Shown here: one piece after another, positions 29,743-38,301 of the stretch | Position numbering within the stretch: the first letter of the stretch is position 1 | How the letters are laid out: each line of letters starts with the position of its first letter | NCBI GenBank assembly: GCA_903929885.1 | Contig: CAIYWI010000118.1 | Location: 1-64,000, forward strand | Direction of reading: 5' to 3' | Length of the DNA stretch: 64,000 bases | Source: an uncultured Phycisphaerales bacterium | GTDB taxonomy: Bacteria; Planctomycetota; Phycisphaerae; Phycisphaerales; UBA1924 | The notes under the pieces: generated by a model | What the model was told of the DNA's origin: nothing | Database searches by the model: none | What the model saw: only the letters and a program-made list of their open reading frames with translations | Program-made: the position numbers and the translations under genes

Positions 29743-30867
29743 ATGATCAAGTTCCTGCACACCGCCGATCTCCAACTCGGCAAGGCCTTCCGCGACATCC
29801 TGCACGACCGCGGTTCGCGACTCCGCGAGTTTCGGCTCGAATCGATCGACAAGATCGCGCAACTCGCACGGACGCATCACGTCGACTTCGTGCTCGTCGC
29901 CGGCGACCTCTTCGACGCCCACACCGTGGATGGTCACACCGCCTCGCGGGCGGCCGCCGCCCTCTCCGCCATCCCCGCGCCCGTGCTCATCATCCCCGGC
30001 AACCACGATCATGGCGGCGACCCCACCTCGATCTTCAACCGCCACTCGTTCAAGTCCAGCCTCGGCGCCAATGTCCGCGTCGTCACCTCCACCGACCCCA
30101 TCGTGCTGTGCGACGGACGCGCCGTCGTCTTCCCTTGCCCCCTGATGCAACGCCACGTGCTCGGCGACACCACCGCCCACATCACCAAGCAGTTCGGTTC
30201 CGACGCCGCCGACGCCACGGCCGTGCGCATCGGCCTCGCCCACGGAGGCGTCGTCAACTTCGGGGCCGAGGAGGAGGGCGCCACCAACCAGATCAACCCC
30301 GAACGCGCACGCGAGGCCGATCTCGACTACCTCGCCCTGGGCGACTGGCATGGCACGCTCAAGATCAACGATCGCACCTGGTACAGCGGCACCCCCGAGC
30401 CCGACCGCTTCAAGAACAATCAGTCCGGGAACGTACTGCTGGTCGAGATCCACGGCCGCGGGGCGGCTCCCGCCGTGACGACCATCCCCGTGGCGCAGGC
30501 TCGATGGATCGAGCACAACGCGCTCCTCAACGATGACATCGGCTCGCTGCGATCCTGGCTCGATAACACGATCCAGGCCGCCGATCGCACGCTGGTCAAG
30601 TTCTCGCTCGAGGGCTCGCTCTCGCTCACGACCACCAACCAACTCGAGACGCTCCTCGGCCAATGGGCCGAGAAACTGCTGCACCTGCGGCATGATGACG
30701 CCAATCTCGCACGCATCCCGACCGAGGCCGAACTCGACGCCATCGCCGCCGAGGGCCCGCTCAAGTCCGCCGTCGACAAACTCAGGAACCTGACCAACGG
30801 CCCGGGCCAGCCTGCCGCCGATGCCACCCTCGCCCTCCGTCTCCTCCACCGCCTCGTCTCGGAATGA
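29743..30867 (+). CDS. SbcD/Mre11-like DNA repair exonuclease subunit
   Basis: This 374-residue calcineurin-like phosphoesterase is of the SbcD/Mre11 group, the nuclease half of a complex that processes DNA ends and hairpins. Metal-site motifs are HTADLQLG (Asp9), GDLFD (Asp55), GNHDH (86-90) and GDWHG (His203). The first motif has Gln11 where Mre11 and E. coli SbcD have His; this D-x-Q form occurs in a subgroup of COG0420 exonucleases. AAGGA lies 10 bases before the ATG. Its stop overlaps the start of the SbcC-like gene as ATGA, so the two subunits are translationally coupled. Confidence 0.85.
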   Translation: MIKFLHTADLQLGKAFRDILHDRGSRLREFRLESIDKIAQLARTHHVDFVLVAGDLFDAHTVDGHTASRAAAALSAIPAPVLIIPGNHDHGGDPTSIFNRHSFKSSLGANVRVVTSTDPIVLCDGRAVVFPCPLMQRHVLGDTTAHITKQFGSDAADATAVRIGLAHGGVVNFGAEEEGATNQINPERAREADLDYLALGDWHGTLKINDRTWYSGTPEPDRFKNNQSGNVLLVEIHGRGAAPAVTTIPVAQARWIEHNALLNDDIGSLRSWLDNTIQAADRTLVKFSLEGSLSLTTTNQLETLLGQWAEKLLHLRHDDANLARIPTEAELDAIAAEGPLKSAVDKLRNLTNGPGQPAADATLALRLLHRLVSE

Positions 30868-33602
30868 CGCCCATGAACATCACGAGCATCACCGTCAGCA
30901 ACTTCGGCCTCATCGCCGGACCCCTCACCGTCGACCTGCAACCCGGCGTCAACCTGATTCACGGCCCGAATCGAACGGGCAAGAGCACGCTCGTGCGCGC
31001 CATGATCGCCGCCTTGACACACAAGGCGACCATCATGGGAGACGCGCTCAGGGAGATGCAGTCCAACGGCGAGATCCCGGCGGTCAGGCTGACACTCTCG
31101 ACCGACGATGGCATGATCTCCATCGACAAGAGGTACGCGGGACAGCGAGGCACCTTCACCCTCACCATCGAGGAGAAGGCCCGACTCACCACGCTCGCTG
31201 GTGCACAAGCCGATACGCGCCTCTTCGACATGCTCGGAATCAAGCCCCCGCTCAAGGGTGTTCCGGATGACAAAGCGTGCGGCATCCTCCCGCTCGTTGT
31301 GATCAGGCAAGGCGACTCCATGGTCGATCCCGGCGACGCACTCAACGACGGGGCTCGCACCACGCTCCACGACCTTCTCCAAAGCCAAACGCAGGTCGCG
31401 ATCGTCGGCGCGGACACCGAACGCTTGATCGAAAAGGTCAAGCAACGCCATGATCAATACTGGACCGACACCGGCGCGCTCAAGGCCGCCGCCGGCAGTC
31501 CCCACTTCGTCAGGAAGCGGACTTTGGAGGACAGCCAAACCAAGCTCCAGAGTCTGCACAAACTTCGTAACGAACACCAGAATCGAATCGACGACCACGC
31601 GAGCGTCTCGGCCAGGCTCGAAGCCCTGAACCGAGAACTGCCCCGCTGCACGACCGAACGCGATGCCGCCAAGGACCGCGTCAGGGAAATCGAGAAACTC
31701 AAGGAACACGTCAAGTCCGCCGACCTGCAGTATCAACTGGCCTCCGCCGAGGCCGTCAAGGCCCACGAACAACTTGAACAACGCAAGCAACTGTCGAGCA
31801 ATCTGGCGTCGTCTCGGGCCGAGTTGGAGGATTCGGAATCGACGCTCGCCGCGAGCCAGCAACGCCTCGAAGCCGCACGGGAGGAAATCACGAAGGCGGA
31901 CGCGGCGCTCGCCTCGGCCCAACACGAGGAATCGAACCGGGCGGCAGTCATCTCTCGCCTGCAACTCATCGACCGCAAGATCCACGCAGGCACGGCGTGC
32001 GAACAGGCCCAGTCGAAGCTCGTGCAAGCGAGGAAACTCTCCCTCGCCGTCGATGACGCCACGAGAGACCTCGCCGCTCTCTGCATGCCGGCCGACGCGA
32101 TCTTGCGGCTCCGCAAGCTCCACACCAAGGCCCAGACCGCGAAGGCGAAGCTCGAAGGTGCGGCAGCCAAGGTCCGTATCACTCCCCTGCGTCCCTGCAC
32201 GCTCCGCACCGGCGGCGATCAACGCGACCTCGATGCGAATGTCGCATCCGATCACCTCGTGACTGCTCACGCAACCTTCGAGATCGCCGATGTCGCCATG
32301 GTCGAGGTCACGCCGGGCGGCGACTCCCTGGCGACCATCAAGGCGGATGCCTTGCAGGCCGAACTTGCCCTCGTGCAGGAACTCGCCGCGATCAACGTCG
32401 CCGACGTCGCCGCCGCCGAAGCCAAGGAGGCCATTCGCGTTGGACTCCACGCCGGGCTCGCTCAGGCAAAGGCGCTTCGCGATCAAGTCGCTCCCGACGG
32501 CATCGCCGCCCTCGAGGCCGACCTTGCCGACAAGCAAGGCGCCATGAAGGGCATCGAGGAGCAGTTGAAGGCCGCCGCCGGAGACGATGTCGCCGACGAT
32601 CGCCCCATTGACGTTCGCGTTGCCGAAGCCCGCGCCGCTCACGAAGCGGCCTTGCGGCTCGTCAACCAGAAGAAGGCCGACCTCAAGCAACTGGAGACCC
32701 GAGGAGCCGACGCGGCGACGGAGACCGCTTCGGCCAAGGCCCGCGTCGACGAGCGTCGGAACACGCTCGCCACGGCGCAACAACTGCTTCAGGCGGACAT
32801 CGCCGCCGTCGGTTCCGACGAGGAACTCCAGAAGAGGCGCCTTGCCACGGCCAACGAGGCGACCGCTCGCAATCAGTCGCTCGACGACGCCACCGTCGCA
32901 CTCGATTCGCGCAAGCCGGAACAGGCGCAAGCCGACTTGGATCGCTGCCAGATGGCCGTTGAGCAGGTCGAGGATGACCTCAACGCCAATCAGGGCCGCA
33001 TGGACCAGTTGACCGGTGCCATGTCGGCCACCGACGTCGTCGGGCTCCACGAGCGCATCGGCGATGCCGAAGCGGCCGTGAACGCGGCCCGACGCGACTT
33101 CGAACTCGAGGATGGCAACGCCCGCGCCGCGAAGTTGCTCTACGACACGCTTCGCAACGCTCGCGACCAGGCGCAGGCGCAACTCCGCGAACCGCTCATG
33201 CGGAAACTGCAGCCGCTGATTCAACACCTGTTCCCCAAGGCAGTCCTCGAGGTCGATGACGGCTTCGGCCTCAAGTCGATCTCCCGGCCCGACGCCGCCG
33301 GCATCACCATCGAGGATCCCTTCTATCGCCTCAGCGGCGGCGAACGCGAACAGGTGTCGCTCGCCGTCCGCCTCGCGCTCGCCCAGGTCTTCGCCGAACG
33401 ACTCAAGCTCCCCGTCATCATCGACGACGGTCTGGTCAACACCGACCCCGATCGCATGAAACGCGCGCTCGATCTCATCCAGACGGTCGGCCGTAATCAC
33501 CAGATCATCATCTGCACCTGCCACCCCGAGTCGTATCGAGGAATCGACGCCGCTCGCATCGATCTTCAGGCCCTCATCGCGAAGACCGCAGCCGCCAACT
33601 GA
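30864..33602 (+). CDS. SbcC/Rad50-like ATPase subunit
   Basis: This 912-residue SMC-like ATPase pairs with the SbcD-like nuclease. Walker A is HGPNRTGKST (33-42), the ABC signature LSGGE is at 823-827 in YRLSGGEREQVSLAVRL, and Walker B VIIDDGLVNTD follows near 853-863. Two long coiled-coil arms, Ala/Glu/Lys-rich, run from about 190 to 330 and from about 520 to 780. I see no CxxC zinc hook at the arm apex; the isolated Cys residues in GTACEQ, ALCMPAD and LRPCTLR do not form one. It may dimerise differently. It is shorter than E. coli SbcC. Confidence 0.85.
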   Translation: MTPMNITSITVSNFGLIAGPLTVDLQPGVNLIHGPNRTGKSTLVRAMIAALTHKATIMGDALREMQSNGEIPAVRLTLSTDDGMISIDKRYAGQRGTFTLTIEEKARLTTLAGAQADTRLFDMLGIKPPLKGVPDDKACGILPLVVIRQGDSMVDPGDALNDGARTTLHDLLQSQTQVAIVGADTERLIEKVKQRHDQYWTDTGALKAAAGSPHFVRKRTLEDSQTKLQSLHKLRNEHQNRIDDHASVSARLEALNRELPRCTTERDAAKDRVREIEKLKEHVKSADLQYQLASAEAVKAHEQLEQRKQLSSNLASSRAELEDSESTLAASQQRLEAAREEITKADAALASAQHEESNRAAVISRLQLIDRKIHAGTACEQAQSKLVQARKLSLAVDDATRDLAALCMPADAILRLRKLHTKAQTAKAKLEGAAAKVRITPLRPCTLRTGGDQRDLDANVASDHLVTAHATFEIADVAMVEVTPGGDSLATIKADALQAELALVQELAAINVADVAAAEAKEAIRVGLHAGLAQAKALRDQVAPDGIAALEADLADKQGAMKGIEEQLKAAAGDDVADDRPIDVRVAEARAAHEAALRLVNQKKADLKQLETRGADAATETASAKARVDERRNTLATAQQLLQADIAAVGSDEELQKRRLATANEATARNQSLDDATVALDSRKPEQAQADLDRCQMAVEQVEDDLNANQGRMDQLTGAMSATDVVGLHERIGDAEAAVNAARRDFELEDGNARAAKLLYDTLRNARDQAQAQLREPLMRKLQPLIQHLFPKAVLEVDDGFGLKSISRPDAAGITIEDPFYRLSGGEREQVSLAVRLALAQVFAERLKLPVIIDDGLVNTDPDRMKRALDLIQTVGRNHQIIICTCHPESYRGIDAARIDLQALIAKTAAAN

Positions 33603-33625
33603 CTCGACTCCCCCGCCACGCCATC

Positions 33626-34603
33626 ATGCACCTTGCCCCCCTCTTCCGGCACTCGCTTGACATCGCCCGGCTTCTCGCCGATCACCCGCCGCTCTTCCGC
33701 CACCCCCACAAGGCCGCCATCCACCGCCTCGTGACTGCCGAGCGCGATCATCGCGGCCGCTCGCTCCACGTCTCGCGCTGGACCGCCGCCTCGCTCCCCG
33801 ATCGCCTCGAGCGTTCGACCCTCGTCATCGACCTCCGCGACGACTTCTTCGCCTACGAACCCACGCCCCAAGACGAGACCCGCTGGCATCTCAACTTCGC
33901 TCACCCCGACATCTTCGCCTTCTACGACTCCCACCTCTTCGCGCAGGATGAGATCCAGGTCATGGAGCATCCCGCCCTGGCCTCCGTCCGCCTCTTCCTG
34001 CAGCGCGGCGGCATGTCGACCATGGTCGCCGAGGATCACCCCACCCCCATCCTTGTTCGCGACGTCCCGCGTTGGTGCCGCATCTCCACCCGTCCCGACG
34101 CCGCCGCCGGCCGACCCATGGGCATCTACGGCAACCACTTCAGCAAGGCCCCACTGCCCGCCGTCCTCGACGCCGTCACGCCGCTGCGACCCGCGACGGA
34201 TTCCAACATCATCGCCATCGCCGCGCCCGCCAACGGCTTCGGCCGCTACTCATCCGCCGACATCGCCCTCATCCTTCTCACCGCCCTCGCGGGCTTCGCC
34301 GCCGCCAGGACCGAATCGGTCGATGCCGACCCGCGCACCCGCGTCGTCGTGCACACCGGTCTCTGGGGATGCGGCGCGTTCGGGGGCAACCGCACCCTCA
34401 TGCTCCTGCTCCAGATGATCGCCGCCGCCCACGCACGCATCGATCGCCTCGTCATCCACGCACCCGGGGCCGCCGCCGAGTTCGCCGCGGCACGCTCGCT
34501 CCTCGACGATCTCCTCCCCGCCGCCGCCTCGACCTCCGCGACCACCCTGATCGAGCGAACCACCGCCCTCGGCCTCGAATGGGGCGTGGGCAACGGCACC
34601 TGA
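33626..34603 (+). CDS. PARG-like poly(ADP-ribose) glycohydrolase family protein
   Basis: This 325-residue protein shows the two signatures of the PARG macrodomain: a catalytic-loop-like FAQDEIQVMEHP (105-116; QDE where PARG has QEE) and TGLWGCGAFGGNRTLMLLLQMIAA (split as TGLWGCGAFGG, 244-254, then LLQMIAA), close to the GNWGCGAFGGD block of PARG. Enzymes of this family remove ADP-ribose from proteins or nucleic acids. The usual GGG of the PARG loop is not obvious, so the active site may be altered. It starts 23 bases after the SbcC-like gene in the same operon, linking ADP-ribose chemistry with a DNA-end nuclease. The assignment is inference from motifs. Confidence 0.65.
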   Translation: MHLAPLFRHSLDIARLLADHPPLFRHPHKAAIHRLVTAERDHRGRSLHVSRWTAASLPDRLERSTLVIDLRDDFFAYEPTPQDETRWHLNFAHPDIFAFYDSHLFAQDEIQVMEHPALASVRLFLQRGGMSTMVAEDHPTPILVRDVPRWCRISTRPDAAAGRPMGIYGNHFSKAPLPAVLDAVTPLRPATDSNIIAIAAPANGFGRYSSADIALILLTALAGFAAARTESVDADPRTRVVVHTGLWGCGAFGGNRTLMLLLQMIAAAHARIDRLVIHAPGAAAEFAAARSLLDDLLPAAASTSATTLIERTTALGLEWGVGNGT

Positions 34604-34612
34604 CGCGACTCG

Positions 34613-35002
34613 TCACGGTGGCGGATATGGCAACGCCGCCCCGGACAGTCGCAGTCCCCATGAGGCGAGCGTCGCGCCGCAAAGCGTCAGCACCACCATC
34701 CGCTCGACACGACACGAGATGAAACGCCGTCCGAAAGCGGCCTCGGAGATCCACCCCGCGACCATGGCCGCGCCGGCGACCGCCCATGCCACCGCCGCCG
34801 GATTCCACGCCATCGCAACCGCAAGGTCGCCCTGCACCATCCGATCGATGGCATGACGCCCGCCGCAGAGCGGGCACGGCACGTCGAGCATCCGCAGCAG
34901 CGGGCATGCGGGCAGGTGACGAAGAGCGACGAACGCCGCCGCCGCCAACGCCGCGTGCAGGACGCGATCAATCCGCTCCCGACGCTGGAGGACGATCGCC
35001 AT
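34613..35002 (-). CDS. DUF2752 family membrane protein
   Basis: This 129-residue membrane protein has the DUF2752 core CPLCGGRHAIDRMVQGDLAVAMAWNP (shown by CPLCGGRHAIDR, about 42-53, and LAVAMAWNP), close to the family pattern CPxCGxTRA. Three hydrophobic helices are visible. The function of DUF2752 is unknown. It follows another membrane gene by 6 bases and converges with the PARG-like gene, with 9 bases between stops. Confidence 0.78.
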   Translation of the reverse strand: MAIVLQRRERIDRVLHAALAAAAFVALRHLPACPLLRMLDVPCPLCGGRHAIDRMVQGDLAVAMAWNPAAVAWAVAGAAMVAGWISEAAFGRRFISCRVERMVVLTLCGATLASWGLRLSGAALPYPPP

Positions 35003-35008
35003 GCCCGG

Positions 35009-35578
35009 TCAGGCGACGATCGCCTGCTCTTGCGGCTTGAGGACCTGCTCGGCCACCCGGTACATCCCCACCAGCATGATCGGGATGGTGATGGCCATGC
35101 CGACGCCCAGCAGGGCGATGCCGCACAGCGCCACGATGATCAGGAGCACGCAGGCAAGCACCAGTCCGATCGGATCTCGCTCGACCACCCGAATGGCGCT
35201 CGTCAGCGCCCTCAATCCGCTCTGACTATCGAAGGACAGGGTCACCAAGGCGAGGAATGGCACCGGAAGCAGCACCAGGCCCGGGACGACGCACATGCAA
35301 AGACCGAAGATGATCAGGAACGTGCCCCAGAAGGCGACCACGATCGCGGGCACGATGACATCGAACCGAAAGAGTTTCCCCAGCGATGGCGCCTGACCGT
35401 TCATGGACTCCTCCCGAACGCAGCGGAAGAAGTTGACGATCAGCAAGGGATGAAGCGGCAGGAACAACGGGAAGCAACTGACCGCAAGCAGGAGGCCGCT
35501 CACCACCGAGAAGCCGGTGTGCCGCTTCACGAAGTCGATCCCGAACTGCACCGCATCGGACGCGCTGATCTTGTTCAT
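35009..35578 (-). CDS. Integral membrane protein of unknown function
   Basis: This 189-residue protein has four or more transmembrane helices (about 20-45, 75-105, 108-125, 140-170). It resembles small glycerophosphodiesterase-membrane-domain-like or DUF975-type proteins in its spacing of helices, but I cannot assign it. The start at 35578 (MNKISASD) is chosen over upstream codons whose translation is not membrane-like. It is the first gene of a pair with the DUF2752 gene. Confidence 0.7.
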   Translation of the reverse strand: MNKISASDAVQFGIDFVKRHTGFSVVSGLLLAVSCFPLFLPLHPLLIVNFFRCVREESMNGQAPSLGKLFRFDVIVPAIVVAFWGTFLIIFGLCMCVVPGLVLLPVPFLALVTLSFDSQSGLRALTSAIRVVERDPIGLVLACVLLIIVALCGIALLGVGMAITIPIMLVGMYRVAEQVLKPQEQAIVA

Positions 35579-35756
35579 GTCATGTGCTCCATGTCCGCCA
35601 TTCGTGCAAACCCCCACGTGAGGCTCGCGCGACCATGATTTCTGACCGGTTCGAGTCACTCACGCCTTCGCCGCCGGTTCCTCGAAATCCCTCGGGGCGT
35701 TTGGGATAGGTGCCCCCGCTCGATGCAATCCCGCCGTGTCGTGTGGACTTCCCGAT

Positions 35757-36278
35757 TCAACGCGACGAGGCCTTCTTCCGCGGCTTGAGCGGCTTGTCGA
35801 GGTTGACCTTCTGCCCGGCGGCGAACTCGTGCACCCGCATCGTCGCCTTCATGTACGACTCCACGCGATCCGTGGCGTAACCCAGCCCCGTGGTGGCTTT
35901 CTCGCCGTGCACCAGTTCATTGCGGAGTTTCACGGCCTTCGCCAAGCCCTTCCAGTCCTCGACGACCTCGTCGAGGCCCGTTCCGCCAACTCGCTTGCGA
36001 ACCTCGACGTCCCACGCCCTCTTGTATTCGTGAACCGAGGCCCGATACAGCTTCTTGGCCGAAACCCCGGTGCCGCCATCCGTCCCATCCGTGTTGGGCT
36101 TTCCCAACTGGATGGCGAGTTGCTTGCTCGGCGTCGTGCCCAACGCGATGATCGCCCGACGCATGGTCCGCTCGCAGTCGAGGGCCGCCAGCAGCAACGC
36201 GACCACCGGTTGCTTGGCTCCGAGAAACTTTCGGATGATGTCCTGACGTTCCGTAATCGGCATGTCCACGCGAAACAT
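35757..36278 (-). CDS. HEPN-domain-like protein
   Basis: This 173-residue helical protein carries the HEPN signature R-N-x3-H as LRNELVHGEK (Arg119, Asn120, His124), preceded by a helix KGLAKAVK. HEPN proteins with this intact motif are often metal-independent RNases in toxin-antitoxin and defence systems. No nucleotidyltransferase (MNT) partner is adjacent. The C-terminal tail (KPLKPRKKASSR) is basic and may bind nucleic acid. CAGGAG lies 6 bases before the ATG. It follows the lipoprotein gene by 33 bases and is probably co-transcribed with it. Confidence 0.65.
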   Translation of the reverse strand: MFRVDMPITERQDIIRKFLGAKQPVVALLLAALDCERTMRRAIIALGTTPSKQLAIQLGKPNTDGTDGGTGVSAKKLYRASVHEYKRAWDVEVRKRVGGTGLDEVVEDWKGLAKAVKLRNELVHGEKATTGLGYATDRVESYMKATMRVHEFAAGQKVNLDKPLKPRKKASSR

Positions 36279-36311
36279 CGTGTCTCCTGTTCCGTGACGA
36301 GTTCTGTCCGT

Positions 36312-37862
36312 TCACTTGCCCAGGGACGTGTCCGACGTCCGCTGGATGGCCTCGAGAATCACCGTCTTGCCCTTCATGGTGAAGCGGTACCCCGCCTCGC
36401 GATCCTCATGAGTTCTCGCCTCTCCGCCGGTGAGTTGCCTTGTCGCCGCCCTTCCGAGCCGCTCGTTGAATCCGCCCGCTTCGGACATCGCCTTGTCGAC
36501 CGCGTCGTCCGCGGCCGCCTCGAACTGCGCCTCAAAGGCCGGGATGTCATAGGCATTGCAGAACTCCTCGAGGAACTTCGAGTCGGTCATGCCGCTCGCC
36601 CCGAACTTCGCGTTGGAAAAGGCCTCGCTGAATCGAATCGCGATCACCTTTCCCTCCGCGATCAGCACCTTCACCTGATCGGCATCGTCCACGAACGTCG
36701 TGCTCGGGCCCACAACGACATTGCCCACCTTGACGTCCCGCGGTTGCGGTGGGTGTGGATTCTCGAGCATCGAAACGGCCTTCTCCAGATCGGTCCGGCG
36801 AGACATGGCATCTGCCAACTTTCGATCCGCCGTGTCAAGGTCACGTGAGTTGTTGGAGTACAAGCGTTCCGCAGCGGTTGGTCCGCCCGGTTGCACAACC
36901 GGATTGAGTCTCGCGATGATGTTTGCCCTGTCGCTCCTCGACAAGGGCACCGAATCGCCAAATGCCGCTTCGATCGTCTTTAACGCCTCCGGCAGCCTTT
37001 CCTTCTCGATGATCTCGCACTCCTGCATCGCCTTACGAACCCTTCGACCCTGGTCTTGAAACTGACCCCAAATACGAACCAGTTCGGGCGACTGGCTGAT
37101 TCCGGGAGGCGACGGGTTCTTGCCTGCGATCAACTCTGTCACTGCACTCTCCATCTCTTCCAGCATCTTGAGGGCTTCCTGAAAGCCGCTCTGGGAAGGA
37201 TCTTTCTTGAGATCGGCGATGCCTTTCCTGATCTGTTCGCGACCTTGAGTGAGTTCATTGAGTGCAGGTTGCGCATCCGCGTCAATACGCCTCGCACGGA
37301 TGCGGTACTCCTTGTCGGCTTCCGACAGCATGAGATCGCGCAGGGCGATCCACGCCCGATTCCCCTCCTCCTGCGCCTCGGGTATGAGCTTGGTTACTTG
37401 TTCGAGTTCGCGCTTCGTCGGCTCCAGCCTCTCCTTCACGATCGCCTTCCAACGTTCCTCGTGTTCGTCCAACAACGATTGCTTGAGTGTCTCGATCAAC
37501 TGCGGAACTTGCTCGGCCATCGATGCGGGGATGTAGCACAACTGCGGGCTGCTGAAGATGTTGGGTGCATCACCCAACACGAACCTTCCCTCGGCTTCAG
37601 TCAGTTGATGGATCTTCCCGTCAACCGCCATCGTCCCGTTCACGGCCACCATGGGAGACGGCGATCCACCGCTTTTCTTGAACGTCAACCCCTCGATCTT
37701 CGCCAACGCCGCAGGCACCTCCTCCGCCGGCATGTCGAGTCGCAGCCCCACCACCGTCGGTCCCCGACTGTCCGAACCCCCGCCACCACACCCGCTCCAG
37801 ATGACGACAGCCACCACCATCCCCAGCAGGATCTGAAGCGATCGGTTGATCGAGATGCTCAT
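36312..37862 (-). CDS. Lipoprotein with coiled-coil region, unknown function
   Basis: This 516-residue predicted lipoprotein has a signal peptide and lipobox-like VIWSGC (Cys25). A beta-rich N-terminal domain (about 30-115) is followed by helical coiled-coil segments (about 125-290, including EEGNRAWIALRDLMLSEADK) and a C-terminal domain with VGNVVVGPSTTFVDDADQV and GYRFTMKGKTVILE. No family is recognised. GGGAG lies 6 bases upstream of the ATG. It is the first gene of a two-gene unit with the HEPN-like gene, an odd pairing of an envelope protein and a putative RNase. Confidence 0.7.
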   Translation of the reverse strand: MSISINRSLQILLGMVVAVVIWSGCGGGGSDSRGPTVVGLRLDMPAEEVPAALAKIEGLTFKKSGGSPSPMVAVNGTMAVDGKIHQLTEAEGRFVLGDAPNIFSSPQLCYIPASMAEQVPQLIETLKQSLLDEHEERWKAIVKERLEPTKRELEQVTKLIPEAQEEGNRAWIALRDLMLSEADKEYRIRARRIDADAQPALNELTQGREQIRKGIADLKKDPSQSGFQEALKMLEEMESAVTELIAGKNPSPPGISQSPELVRIWGQFQDQGRRVRKAMQECEIIEKERLPEALKTIEAAFGDSVPLSRSDRANIIARLNPVVQPGGPTAAERLYSNNSRDLDTADRKLADAMSRRTDLEKAVSMLENPHPPQPRDVKVGNVVVGPSTTFVDDADQVKVLIAEGKVIAIRFSEAFSNAKFGASGMTDSKFLEEFCNAYDIPAFEAQFEAAADDAVDKAMSEAGGFNERLGRAATRQLTGGEARTHEDREAGYRFTMKGKTVILEAIQRTSDTSLGK

Positions 37863-38301
37863 GTTCCGCTCCCGTTCTCGTTGCCGCGTCGCCGGACCTT
37901 CGGGCCTCCCGACCCCGCACCGCCTGTGGCGCGCCGTGACGCTTCATGGCGAGAACGCCTGTCATCCCCCGATCTGGACACCGATGCGCGAGGATTGACG
38001 ACATTTCATGCGGTGTGCCGTCGGAACGCGGCCATCGGCATGCCCGAGCCCGAACATGCCGCAAACATGCCTGCCGCCCGACATCTTCGCGGCAGCGACG
38101 AACCCATCGATGCGAAAGCCGCGGGATCTCGCGTGCGCGCACGCGATCAATCGCTTCGCAAGAGGCCTCGCCACAACAGGATGCAATCGCTCAACGCCGT
38201 ATCATCCCGCGTCGACGCCGCGCGTCGACTTGAGATCGCCCCGCCCTCGGGCCGCCCCGTGGGATGCACACCACGCCCGGCCCCCGAAGCGGACCGCTCC
38301 C
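37863..38301. other. Intergenic region, 439 bases
   Basis: This divergent gap lies between the lipoprotein gene and the nuclease gene. I see no gene, repeat or clear promoter in it. Open frames here are short and Arg/His-rich. Confidence 0.5.

Noticed and set aside
36055-36246. A small plus-strand frame as antitoxin for the HEPN-like gene
   Set aside because: It lies inside the HEPN-like gene in antisense, has no ribosome-binding site and shows no antitoxin motif.
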